Origin: Chrysomallon squamiferum
Lineage: Eukaryota > Mollusca > Gastropoda > Neomphalida > Peltospiridae
DNA: 64,000 bases
Reading direction: 5' to 3'
Assembly (NCBI GenBank): GCA_012295275.1
Contig: CM022671.1
Span: forward strand, 1,171,332-1,235,331
The position numbers were made by a program, and so were the translations under genes. Each line of letters begins with the position of its first letter. The stretch's first letter is position 1. This document shows, piece by piece, positions 51,701 through 59,165 of the stretch. The notes beneath the pieces were generated by a model. It did no database searches, was not told where the DNA came from, and saw only the letters and a program-made list of their open reading frames with translations.

Positions 51701-54700
51701 AGATTTCCATGTGTTAATTTAAGAGCAACATATCCAAAGTATGTTGGTAGATATTCCTCCATTACGAGTATGAAATTACTTCAGTTTTCTGATAAAGTAT
51801 ATTCCAGATATTATGCATTCACTATTTCACAAAGAACAGATGATTTAATATTTTTGGTATTAATATCTATGCTGAATGTTTTTTTCATTTATTCATGTTT
51901 TGAAATAGAATAATATATCTGTTTATTATACAGATTTGAAATTATAATAAATACCCATTTTTATTGTTGACGGTTTTATTTTTTGTTTTAGGTACTTGAC
52001 GATATCTTCAAATTCACAGTAAAATCATGCCTGCTGTATCAAGGGTAGGGTTAATTTTGTTTTATTAATAACATTATTATTTAAATAATTGTTAATTATA
52101 ATGTACTTAGGTTTGCTGAACTATGTTACAAATTCAAATTTATTAAACTTTTATAACTTAGAATTTTGTATTTATTACACACAATATTTTGTCAAGTATT
52201 TTTGCTGGTATTTATGTTTGTGTTTTTTTTATTTTTCTAGGGACTGGACTGGAACTTTGAATTTGGATAATGTTTTTGAGGGTTTTTGTAAAATTCTGAG
52301 TGTCTCTGAGGAATCTGTGAGAGAATCACAGGTAAATTAATGAACAGTATGTCTGCTGGAAATCTGTAAAAACATATTCTTCTGATATAAATAATCTCCA
52401 GGTGCACATCAGATAGATTTGAAATGTCTTGATACACTTGATAAATAAATAAATTTCAAATTATGTAGATTTAAATTAGCCACATTAATTTTAAGTTATC
52501 TGCACATTTTTCTTATTTTTGTTCAGATCTAACTCAGTTACTTTGAGTTTAAATTGCTTTTATTATTAAATGTATAACTTTATGAATATTATAATTTGTT
52601 TATTTATTTAGCATTGGTTTGTTATTTTAATTATGTTATCGATTTATTTATTTTACATTAATATTACCTTTTTAAATTGATTGATGTTATTATTTCAGGT
52701 AATTCTGCTTGATAATCTGCACAAGATCTTCCCCTCTCTGCTGCAGCTGATTCCCAAGTCCAAACTGACCAGTCTGATGATCAAGCTGTGTAACAGCATG
52801 CCTAAGAATGTCCACCAGAGTCTGCACGAAGCTCGAATGAGAATGGCTCAGAAGAATGTCAGCTCTGAACTGTTTAAAGATCCAGGTAATTATTTCACCT
52901 CAGTGTACCCATTGTGTTCAATCTCAGTCCAGCCAGAGCCACCAGACTAGTGTATGAAAATACATAATTTACTGTCTAGTGGAAGATTCAAGTAAAAATA
53001 ATTTGTTTCTCCTCATTTATATAAATAATCATACCATGACTGTCATATCATATTACAAAGTTTTTATTAATAAGCTACAATAACATTAAACAAATATTCC
53101 TTCTTTCTCTGATTTTGTTTTTAATCATCCTAAACTTTGTTAAATCCAATATTTAAATGAATATACTTTATTCTTTATTGTTTAATTTTGTTTTGCATTT
53201 TGTTTTTATTTCTCTGAAATTACAAATTATCTTTCTTCTTCTCTTTTAAATCCCTTCCTTTCTGTTTCGTTATTTCATTCTTTGTTTTAACTTCCACCAC
53301 ATCTCTGATGATCTCAACTGTTTCATGCAGACTGTCGTAGGAGTCTTCTGCAGGTGTGTCTGTCTATGATAAAGAAGTGCATGATCACGAAGAAAGCACT
53401 TTATGTGGCAGTTGACACATTCGGAGACATACTTGATGTGTATGCAGAACTCAAAACGGTAAAAACTCATTTTTTATTCACAAACAATCTGGAATAAATA
53501 GTAAAGTGATGCGTGTATAAATATTTATATACATTGTGTGTTTATTTTTAGGTGTTTGTGTGTGTATGTGTTTGTATAAATAGTTTTAAACACAGAAGAT
53601 GACATCAATGAAGATCTGAAAGATATTTATATACATTGTGTGTTTATTTTTTTTTTTTTCTAACACAGAAGAGTGACATCAATGAAGATCTGACAGAGAT
53701 AAGTGTGTGTGTGTTTGTGTGTTGTGTATGTATGTTACGTTTTATCTTTCTAACACAGAAGAGTGACATCAATGAAGATCTGACAGAGATAATCATGGCC
53801 ATGTTTGACATCACCACTCAGACTCTGCTTGTCTTGGATGACAAACAAAAGGGAGAAGTTGGTGTAAGTTATTTCATCTTCTTATTATTACCCACATATT
53901 ACAAGTTGCTGTAAGTTATTTCATCTTCTTATTATTATCATAGTTACCCACATATTACAAGTTGGTGTAAGTTATTTCATCTTCTTATTATTATCATAGT
54001 TACCCACATATTACAAGTTGCTGTAAGTTATTTCATCTTATTATTACCCACATATTACAAAATACAAAATGTCCTCTGTGACAAATAACACTGATGACTG
54101 TAAATTAAAGTATTCATTAAATGTTTCAAATGGTATGTGGATTTCAAAATACAAAATTTGTCATTGTCCATCTGTTATGATCAACTTATGTTTATAACTG
54201 ACTGAAGAGTTTTCACACAGCAGTCTAGTTGTATTCATATAATGTTTGATTGAAATATCAGGGAATGCTGACTTCCTGTCTGATGGAAATGCTGAGAATG
54301 ATGGCAGACAGACATTACAGTGAGCTGATAGACAGCTATCCCAAAGACAGACCACTGAAGGTTAGTTATGAGCACTTATTAAACCCTAATTACACCATCC
54401 ACACAAGCTTACATTTCTGTACAAACATGCACATGCATTTTCATATAACATTCACATGCACACAAATTAACAAACGTATCTGTCTATTTTTATTTTGATC
54501 AGTCTTCAACAACATTTACACTGAAATAAATAAATTAATTTGCTCTGTTTTAATTTTCGATTATTTCTTTCTAGGTATCTTCCACATAAACATTTTTCCT
54601 AATGTAATCATGTTAATAACGTTAATCCCACATTTATTATTAAAAATTTATTTATTTTAGGATTTTTTGATACGCATTCTGCTTGTGTTTCGTGACATGA

Positions 54701-57076
54701 TCAAACATGATGCGTTTCCAATGGATTGGACCACAATGAGACTGGTGTCCAATCAGTGAGTTGATGTTCTAATCATTCCTTCTTTTACAACAGGGTAGTA
54801 ACAATAGCACTGTACTCTGCATTAACAGACAGAATTAATAAATATAGAAAAAAATAATGAATTGTTGGAAAATAATAAAGAAAAAATAGTGTTGGATCAG
54901 TTAGTAGGAATCATATTATTATAAATGTTTAAAACAAGTGTCAAACAAAATAAGCCATTTTTACTTTAGTAGAAAAGTCATGAATAATTATCAGAGGAGA
55001 GTAATAAAGGATTAATTTTGAAGGATTGAGGGAGATTAATAAAGGATTATGGGAGAATGATAAATAATTTAGGATGAATGAAAATTATGGGAGAATAAGA
55101 AAAGAATGTAAGTTTATATAAATTAGTCAGATTGTAAATAAATATATAAAAAAGTTATTTTTTAATGTAACTGTTTTTTTGTAGCATAATCTTGACAGCC
55201 ATTCAGTACATTGCTCAGTCTTTGACAAACAGCTTTCTCACTGGGAATAACTTTGATGAACAGGTGTGTGTGTATGCATGCATGTATGTGTATAAACCAG
55301 AAACTTAATAAATAGAATTTAGATGAATATAACAACAGAAATTAAAGTAAAAAAATCATGCTTTTTTATTTTCAAGCAAATTTTATTATACCTAAAAGTA
55401 ACTTTTAATATGTTTATTTTTTTTAATGTGTAATGATAAATTATTTCTTTTTATACGTTATTTTCCTATTTTGTGAATGTATTGTTAATGTACCACATTG
55501 ATTACACCTATCTCTGTGTTAATCATGAACTGTGTGTTGTTTAATTCTAGTTGTGGAGTAACTATTTCGACCTGGCTGTTGCTTTTGTGACTCAGCCATG
55601 TTTACAGCTGGAGTACTATTCCGAGGCTAAGCGAGACAGCATCAAAGATCCGGTCAGTACAGATAAACCTGTGTTCACATACGTGTGGGTGTGTGTGTGT
55701 GTGCACATACATGCTTGTGTGTATTGTCTGGGTGTGTGTGTGTGTGTGTGTGTGATGAATACATGTGCATGTGTTAATGTGTTAGTGTACAAATGTGTGT
55801 GTATGTTTGCATTTGCAGTTTGTATGTATTCATGGAGATGTATGAATGTGTCTAAAGCAGGTATTATCAATGTGAATGTGTATATATGGTTGAAAAGGTA
55901 TTTGTATATATGTATGTGTGTATACATGTGTATCTGTATATTTTACTGAGTGTATTCCAATACATTAGTTACTGCTAATGATGTGTGTGCAGGTTTGCAT
56001 CAGTATGTGTTTACAGCACTGTGAATATTTATCAGTGTATTTTGTTATGAATTCTGTTTCAGCTATCAAGACATGAGAGTGTTGATTGGCCTCCAGATTG
56101 AAACTTTGTGGAATGATCTTGGTAAGAATTTATTTTTGAAATAAAATGATATCTCTGCTATTAAAACAAACAAATGTTTAGCTGGTGTATGTTGTGTATA
56201 ATTGTGTGTTTACCTGTCAGTCTGTTTTAGTGCTCCTGCACAAGTTACACACCTGTACACTTGATCACTAATACACACTCACATATTGTGCATGCAAACG
56301 TGTGTAAGTAATTTTACATATGAAAAACTTTCAGGTGATCACAAGAAACATTTCATTCCGTCAATGATTGGTCCGTTCCTGGAGGTGACACTGATACCTG
56401 AGCGAGACCTGCGCAAGGCAACGCTGCCCATCTTCTTTGACATGATGCTGTGTCATCAGCAGCAGCACGGCAACTTCACTGTGGTGAGTAGTTCAGCTCT
56501 TCACAGACCCACTTCACTCACATACAACAAATTGTTTTAATTTAAAAAAATAAAATTGTCTCATAGATTGCTATTGCCAAGATCTTATTATACAGAAGTG
56601 GTTCAAATTCACCACAATATGGGCTGTTTCTTACTATAAAGCTACAATGTACATCAACATTGCCAAGTTCTGATTGTACAGAAACCATTCTAACTACCAC
56701 ACAACTTCTGTGACATGGATTGCCACAAATAGAATCTCACTACATACAGATTTGTTGACAAATAAATAGTTTGTCAACAAATCATATTAAGGGGATTTTG
56801 TTATATGTCTGTTTTTCTCAAGAATTGACATCCTTATGAATGCAGCAATTAAATCACGTTGAATATGACAAGACAAACCTGCCATTTGTTACTTTGTAAT
56901 TCTATGAATCATGTAACTTATTTATTTTTTAATTTTTTAAATGATCTAATAATAAATCTGTTAATGATGATTAAACATCATTGTTTACAGGTAGATAATG
57001 AGTTGATAGAAAAGCTGGATATTCTGATAACCAACAACCATGGAGATTATGAATATAAAGAACTTTTCCAGTCTAT
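28388..57076 (+). CDS. DOCK-family guanine-nucleotide exchange factor, N-terminal ~1,186 codons (36 exons; continues past window)
   Basis: SH3-bearing (DOCK-A/B, DOCK1-5 type) atypical Rac/Rap GEF. In order: SH3 (residues ~12-80, exons 1-4), helical linker ('[14 protein letters not shown]', '[10 protein letters not shown]'), '[14 protein letters not shown]', DHR-1/C2 lipid-binding domain (~450-590, exons 15-19), then helical repeats to 'KELFQSM'. In the family the SH3 and linker bind ELMO and DHR-1 binds phosphoinositides. The catalytic DHR-2 is not in the window. '[11 protein letters not shown]' and '[15 protein letters not shown]' lean to DOCK3/4, supported by the ZNF277 neighbour. The sequence is divergent. 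Splice phases join cleanly except at the exon 9 end and exon 33/34. Introns not listed separately hold AT-rich simple sequence only. Confidence 0.93.
28820..29170. repeat. ~197-bp tandem duplication in DOCK intron 1
   Basis: 'gaataatacaataatgatta' occurs near 28822 and again near 29019. Each copy is followed by the same AT-rich stretch, an A tract and a (AAAT)n tail. The first copy carries a 32-bp A run at 28917-28948. This may be a duplicated retroelement-like tail. Confidence 0.75.
29252..29353 (+). CDS. DOCK exon 2, SH3
   Basis: Acceptor ATTTCAG, donor AATG|GTAAGA, phase 1 to 1. It encodes the first SH3 strands, including '[18 protein letters not shown]'; compare 'IGDTVQILE' in vertebrate DOCK3/4. 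Confidence 0.95.
29631..29672. repeat. (GT)n microsatellite in DOCK intron 2
   Basis: About 21 GT units, 92 bp upstream of exon 3. Confidence 0.95.
29765..29808 (+). CDS. DOCK exon 3, SH3 tryptophan motif
   Basis: Acceptor ATTTTAG, donor AAG|GTAAAC. It encodes [15 protein letters not shown]. The WYRGY block is the SH3 peptide-binding tryptophan region. Confidence 0.94.
30318..30373 (+). CDS. DOCK exon 4, SH3 end
   Basis: Acceptor TTTCAG, donor AAGG|GTAAGA. It encodes [19 protein letters not shown]. The 'GIFPxSYxHLK' motif is diagnostic of DOCK1-5. Confidence 0.96.
30782..30826 (+). CDS. DOCK exon 5, linker
   Basis: Acceptor AACACAG, donor AATG|GTAAGA, phase 2 to 2. It encodes [15 protein letters not shown], a charged and poorly conserved linker. 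Supported mainly by phase. Confidence 0.8.
31880..31917. repeat. (CA)n microsatellite
   Basis: About 19 CA units in DOCK intron 5. Confidence 0.95.
32315..32452 (+). mobile_element. Decayed LINE ORF2 fragment, RNase-H-like C-terminal region
   Basis: A 45-codon open stretch reads '[20 protein letters not shown]' and continues '[17 protein letters not shown]'. This resembles the 'GHTxLTHxFLxE ... C ... HILVECP' pattern in the RNase H and C-terminal part of Jockey/CR1-type LINEs. The frame breaks just upstream and ends in TAA. It is short and degenerate, so the family is uncertain. Confidence 0.5.
34281..34377 (+). CDS. DOCK exon 6, linker helix
   Basis: Acceptor TTCCCCCCAG, donor GTG|GTATGT. 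It encodes '[20 protein letters not shown]' then KLFV, matching 'VIxEVTxTLREWxxxWxxLYV' of DOCK1-4. Confidence 0.96.
34705..34850 (+). CDS. DOCK exon 7, linker helices
   Basis: Acceptor GATATCAG, donor ATGG|GTAAGT, phase 0 to 2. '[20 protein letters not shown]' aligns with 'LTHDRMKDVKRHITARLDWG' of DOCK3/4, a DOCK-B-leaning signal. Confidence 0.96.
35633..35792 (+). CDS. DOCK exon 8
   Basis: Acceptor TATTGCAG, donor AATCG|GTACTT. It encodes '[14 protein letters not shown]' through 'FSLGKS'. An upstream CAAG|GTTTCA donor was set aside because it would bring a stop into exon 9. Confidence 0.88.
36169..36378 (+). CDS. DOCK exon 9, 3' end disrupted by a tandem array
   Basis: Acceptor ATTTTGCAG. 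It encodes '[20 protein letters not shown]' then LLSLY, matching 'EDLEVIFSLFDS' of the family. The expected end is DASNSTFIS followed by phase-2 AG, joining SEKF of exon 10. That end exists only inside the downstream 64-bp repeats. The direct read-through meets TAA at 36340-36342. The end given is the first of five identical donors, and the true end is uncertain. Confidence 0.75.
36343..36662 (+). repeat. 64-bp tandem array spanning the exon 9 donor
   Basis: Five donor copies, each TTTCATCAG|GTATGTCTGA, have GT at 36379, 36443, 36507, 36571 and 36635, an exact 64-bp period. Copies 2-5 carry the expected exon end 'GACGCTTCAAAC'. The first copy lacks five bases there. Each unit also has intronic 'tgtttatagttaatat'. 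Confidence 0.95.
36831..36882. repeat. (TTTA)n microsatellite
   Basis: About 13 perfect tetranucleotides in DOCK intron 9. Confidence 0.9.
37183..37264 (+). CDS. DOCK exon 10
   Basis: Acceptor CATTTCAG, donor ACA|GTAAGG, phase 2 to 0. It encodes '[18 protein letters not shown]', matching 'SERFFLRLNRNGLPKAP' of DOCK3/4. Confidence 0.93.
37838..37898 (+). CDS. DOCK exon 11
   Basis: Acceptor ATTTTCAG, donor CATG|GTAAAA. It encodes [20 protein letters not shown], matching 'DLGSSELRKDIYITVHIIR'. Confidence 0.94.
37899..41306 (+). other. DOCK intron 11 (3.4 kb), nothing recognised
   Basis: Very AT-rich with a compound (TTA)n/(TTC)n tract at about 39468-39555 and (TAA)n near 40025-40062. No exon or element is seen. 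Confidence 0.65.
41307..41378 (+). CDS. DOCK exon 12
   Basis: Acceptor TTTGCAG, donor GCAG|GTAAAA, phase 1 to 1. It encodes '[11 protein letters not shown]', the 'YRRPFGCAV' block of the family. Confidence 0.95.
41577..41646 (+). CDS. DOCK exon 13
   Basis: Acceptor TTTCCAG, donor CACAG|GTATAA. It encodes '[20 protein letters not shown]', equivalent to 'VLSIADLLTGETKDD'. Confidence 0.92.
42116..42216 (+). CDS. DOCK exon 14
   Basis: Acceptor ATTTTCAG, donor TATGG|GTAACT, phase 2 to 1. '[18 protein letters not shown]' corresponds to 'TESEWYQIHENIIKK'. The remainder is a variable linker. Confidence 0.88.
42379..42434. repeat. 28-bp GT-rich dimer in DOCK intron 14
   Basis: 'gtgtggtatgggtggtatat' occurs at 42379 and 42407. 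Confidence 0.85.
42601..42726 (+). CDS. DOCK exon 15, DHR-1 start
   Basis: Acceptor TTTTCAAG, donor CCAG|GTAGTC. It encodes '[16 protein letters not shown]' and '[10 protein letters not shown]', matching 'LQLLHGDIEQIRRE' and 'LGFSNIIMPG'. Confidence 0.95.
43253..43377 (+). CDS. DOCK exon 16, DHR-1
   Basis: Acceptor AATTTCAG, donor CCT|GTGAGT. It encodes '[20 protein letters not shown]', then [15 protein letters not shown], the hallmark DHR-1 strand region. Confidence 0.97.
43993..44091 (+). CDS. DOCK exon 17, DHR-1
   Basis: Acceptor TTGTACAG, donor AAG|GTAAAT. '[19 protein letters not shown]' matches 'YHSFVLYHNNSPRWSELLK', closer to DOCK3/4 than DOCK1/2/5. Confidence 0.97.
44328..44391 (+). 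CDS. DOCK exon 18, DHR-1
   Basis: Acceptor TTTTCAG, donor TCAA|GTAATG. It encodes [20 protein letters not shown], matching 'LPIPVDKFRGAHIRFEFRHC'. Confidence 0.97.
44644..44750 (+). CDS. DOCK exon 19, DHR-1 end
   Basis: Acceptor TTTTTCAG, donor AAG|GTAAAC. It encodes '[15 protein letters not shown]' and '[11 protein letters not shown]', matching 'GEKKLFGFSFVPL' and 'LPDGTHELIVHK'. The Asn run in between is lineage-specific. Confidence 0.96.
45496..45667 (+). CDS. DOCK exon 20
   Basis: Acceptor TTTTTGCAG, donor AAGG|GTATGT. It ends '[17 protein letters not shown]', matching 'ESFWITSFLCSTKLTQN'. Confidence 0.96.
45738..45771. repeat. (GT)n microsatellite in DOCK intron 20
   Basis: Short GT-rich run upstream of the large array. 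Confidence 0.85.
46014..50079 (+). repeat. 4.07-kb minisatellite, mixed 35-bp and 42-bp units, in DOCK intron 20
   Basis: The short unit (35 bp) runs 'gttttgatactgatgtttga' then 'gatttgtggttgtct'. The long unit (42 bp) adds a heptamer giving 'gatttctgatttgtgg'. From length there are roughly 105-110 units (estimate). Common variants are GGTACTG for GATACTG and GAGATGTGTGG for GAGATTTGTGG. Both lengths are multiples of seven (5 x 7 and 6 x 7), and the unit can be cut into T/G-rich heptamers, so a 7-bp ancestor is plausible. The sense strand is strongly G/T-rich. The array runs to within 10 bp of exon 21. Confidence 0.97.
50053..50086 (+). promoter_or_regulatory. Exon 21 3' splice region supplied by the last minisatellite unit
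   Basis: TACTGAT at 50053-50059 fits the metazoan branch-point consensus YNYTRAY. Its A at 50058 is 28 nt before the AG at 50085-50086, a normal distance. The pyrimidine/T-rich stretch TGTTGTTGTCTTTGCAG looks like a slightly altered repeat unit. Confidence 0.6.
50087..50184 (+). CDS. DOCK exon 21
   Basis: Donor AGA|GTTAGT, phase 1 to 0. It encodes '[20 protein letters not shown]' and '[11 protein letters not shown]', matching 'LLDLLKWRTHP ... LSKLKEIDGSEIVKFL'. Confidence 0.95.
50316..50408 (+). CDS. DOCK exon 22
   Basis: Acceptor TTTCCAG, donor TTG|GTGAGA. It encodes '[18 protein letters not shown]', matching 'FLQDTLDTLFGILDENS'. Confidence 0.95.
50868..50965 (+). CDS. DOCK exon 23
   Basis: Acceptor ATATTCAG, donor CACAG|GTACAC. 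It encodes '[20 protein letters not shown]', matching 'VHIINLLQDSKFHHFKPVMD'. Confidence 0.95.
51389..51479 (+). CDS. DOCK exon 24
   Basis: Acceptor CGTTACAG, donor AAA|GTGAGT, phase 2 to 0. It encodes '[20 protein letters not shown]'. Confidence 0.92.
51992..52044 (+). CDS. DOCK exon 25
   Basis: Acceptor GTTTTAG, donor AAGG|GTAGGG. It encodes [18 protein letters not shown], matching 'VLKAQEYIFKYIVQSRRLF'. Confidence 0.93.
52241..52331 (+). CDS. DOCK exon 26
   Basis: Acceptor TTTCTAG, donor CAG|GTAAAT. It encodes '[19 protein letters not shown]', a helical-repeat segment. Phase 2 to 0. Confidence 0.9.
52699..52885 (+). CDS. DOCK exon 27
   Basis: Acceptor TATTTCAG, donor CCAG|GTAATT. It encodes '[18 protein letters not shown]' and '[20 protein letters not shown]', helical repeat. 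Confidence 0.93.
53331..53458 (+). CDS. DOCK exon 28
   Basis: Acceptor TCATGCAG, donor ACG|GTAAAA, phase 1 to 0. It encodes '[20 protein letters not shown]', equivalent to 'SRYILLPVVLHHLHIHL'. Confidence 0.92.
53586..53758 (+). repeat. Two upstream partial copies of exon 29 with its acceptor
   Basis: 'ACACAG|AA' plus the first ~30 bases of exon 29 occur at 53596 (one base missing, so out of frame), at 53669 (perfect), and at the real exon start 53759. The second and third copies are 90 bp apart. The copies are separated by GT-rich and T-rich spacer. Confidence 0.93.
53759..53863 (+). CDS. DOCK exon 29
   Basis: Acceptor CTAACACAG, donor GGT|GTAAGT, phase 0 to 0. It encodes [20 protein letters not shown] and a short charged loop. 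Use of the upstream acceptor at 53668 would add 30 codons in frame without a stop. Confidence 0.9.
53858..54060 (+). repeat. Tandem copies of the exon 29 donor region
   Basis: 'GTTGGTGTAAGTTATTTCAT' or its GTTGCT variant recurs with GT donors at 53864, 53911, 53967 and 54023 (spacings 47, 56, 56). Each is followed by 'cttattattacccacatatt' or a variant with an added TATCATAGT. Confidence 0.93.
54262..54360 (+). CDS. DOCK exon 30
   Basis: Acceptor ATATCAG, donor AAG|GTTAGT. It encodes [20 protein letters not shown], matching 'LLSLLRQMTDRHYQQLLDSF' of DOCK3/4. Confidence 0.97.
54661..54755 (+). CDS. DOCK exon 31
   Basis: Acceptor TATTTTAG, donor AATCA|GTGAGT. It encodes '[19 protein letters not shown]', matching 'FRILIRPEMFPKDWTVMRL'. 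Confidence 0.97.
55185..55263 (+). CDS. DOCK exon 32
   Basis: Acceptor TTTTGTAG, donor CAG|GTGTGT. It encodes '[19 protein letters not shown]' and 'NNFDEQ', matching 'NVIITTVLYLSDALRKNFL'. Confidence 0.95.
55551..55652 (+). CDS. DOCK exon 33
   Basis: Acceptor AATTCTAG, best donor CCG|GTCAGT (phase 0). It encodes [20 protein letters not shown] and '[14 protein letters not shown]'. Homology requires the next codon to be TAT in exon 34, which needs phase 2, so the join is one base off as assembled. Confidence 0.92.
56063..56121 (+). CDS. DOCK exon 34
   Basis: Acceptor CTGTTTCAG, donor CTTG|GTAAGA. Read from its second base it gives [20 protein letters not shown], matching 'YGDMRVTMGCEIFSMWQNLG'. 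Read from the first base, as canonical splicing from exon 33 would do, it reaches a stop. Confidence 0.92.
56335..56483 (+). CDS. DOCK exon 35
   Basis: Acceptor ACTTTCAG, donor GTG|GTGAGT. It encodes '[17 protein letters not shown]' and '[12 protein letters not shown]'. The first block is as in DOCK3/4 and the second as in DOCK1. Confidence 0.97.
56991..57076 (+). CDS. DOCK exon 36 (last in window)
   Basis: Acceptor TTTACAG, donor TCTAT|GTAAGT, phase 2. It encodes [20 protein letters not shown] then EYKELFQSM, matching 'EAKLIDKLDSLMSEGKGDET'. The next exon (ILLEHC-like) is not found before 64000. Confidence 0.95.
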
Positions 57077-57712
57077 GTAAGTATTTTATTTTATACACAG
57101 AGTATGTATAATGATGTGTGTGTGTGTGTGTGTGTGTGTGCATGAATACAAACATGAGTGTTCTGGTTTTAACCTTATTTAAACAGAATGATGCAATTAC
57201 CTATAACTAGAAAGTTAACGAATTTTTATTCAGTCCAGTAAAATATGATGGATGTTTCCAGTATTTTGAAGTAAAAGCTTCTTGACAGGTCTTATCTGTG
57301 TGTCAGAGTGAGATTCTGTGTTTTTAGGATACAGATACAGAATGTCAGAATAAGGGTTGTAACATCACTGTGATGGATAGAACTTTGATGATGTATTAGA
57401 TTATTAAAATCTAAAAAACACGTGGGTAGGCAGTAAATGGGCAGATTGGTGTTAATGGTGCCCTCCACTGTGATACAGTTAATTGTCTCCTCACTGAGTG
57501 ACGCGATGAGAGAGAAAGCTACTGATACCTGTCTAATCAGCCGTGTAACATGCTAACATCTGTAACATGTGCTAACACTTTCAATTATTGTTCATGGCTG
57601 AGGGATTATTTTCTAGGAGATTAACTTTTACGTGAAGAGATCACCTTGTAGATTGTGGTTTACTTATGTTACTAGAGCTGTACATCACCAGTGAGTGTGT
57701 GCTTGTAAACAC

Positions 57713-57785
57713 AATCATGTACACACACACACACACACACACAAAAACAGGTACACACACACACAAATACAGGTACACATACACA

Positions 57786-57817
<32 letters not shown>

Positions 57818-58531
57818 AATACAGGTACACACTTGTAAACACAACCATGTACACTGACAGTAACACATATATGTATGTACACACACACACACACACACAA
57901 ATACAGGTACACACACACACAAACACAATCATGTAAACACAATCACAGTAACACATATATGTATGTACACACACACACACACACACACAAATACAGGTAC
58001 ACACTTGTAAACACAACCATGTACACTGACAGTAACACATATATGTATACACACACACACACACACACACAAATACAGGTACACACTTGTAAACACAACC
58101 ATGTACACTGACAGTAACACATATATGTATGTACACACACACACACAAAATACAGGTACACACTTGTAAACACAACCATGTACACTGACAGTAACACATA
58201 TATGTACTATACACACACACACACACACACACATACAGGTACACACTTGTAAACACAACCATGTACACTGACAGTGACATATATATGTATGTACACACAC
58301 ACACACACATGCACACACACACACAAATACAGGTACACACACTTGTAAACACAACCATGTACACACACACACACACACACACACACAAATACAGGTACAC
58401 ACTTGTAAACACAACCATGTACACTGACAGTGACATATATATGTATGTACACACACACACATACATGTACACACACACACACACACAATACAGGTACACA
58501 CACTTGTAAACACAACCATAAACACAACCAT

Positions 58532-58564
<33 letters not shown>

Positions 58565-59165
58565 TACAGGTACACACTTGTAAACACAACCATGTACACT
58601 GACAGTGACATATATATGTATGTACACACACACACATACAGGTACACACTTGTAAACACAACCATGTACACACACACACACACACACAAATACTGGTACA
58701 CACTTGTAAACACAACCATGTGCACTGACAGTGACATATATATGTATGTACACACACACAAATACAGGTACACACTTGTAAACACAACCATGTACACACA
58801 CACACAAATGACAGTGACATATATATGTATGTACACTGACAGTACACATACACACAACACACACAGGTACACACACACACACACAAATAAACACAACCAT
58901 GTAAACACAACCATGTACACTGACAGTGATATATATATGTATGTATGCACACACACACAACCATGTACACACAACATATATATACAGGTACACACACACA
59001 CACAAATACAAACACAAACCATGTACACTGACAGTGACATATATATGTATGTACACACACACACATACACACACACACACACACACAAATACAGGTACAC
59101 ACTTGTAAACAACCATGTACATTGACAGTGATTGTGTGTGTGTGTGTGTGTGTACATACCCACTC
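57713..59165 (+). repeat. Compound CA-rich minisatellite, ~1.45 kb
   Basis: About 15-18 imperfect units of roughly 70-120 bp. Each combines 'aaatacaggtacacacttgt', 'aaacacaaccatgtacactg', 'acagtgacatatatatgtat' and a variable (CA)n. Later units carry CAGTGACAT where earlier ones have CAGTAACAC, so the array has two sub-families. Long Cys/Val-rich ORFs on the minus strand and Thr/His ORFs on the plus strand are side effects of (CA)n. Confidence 0.95.
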
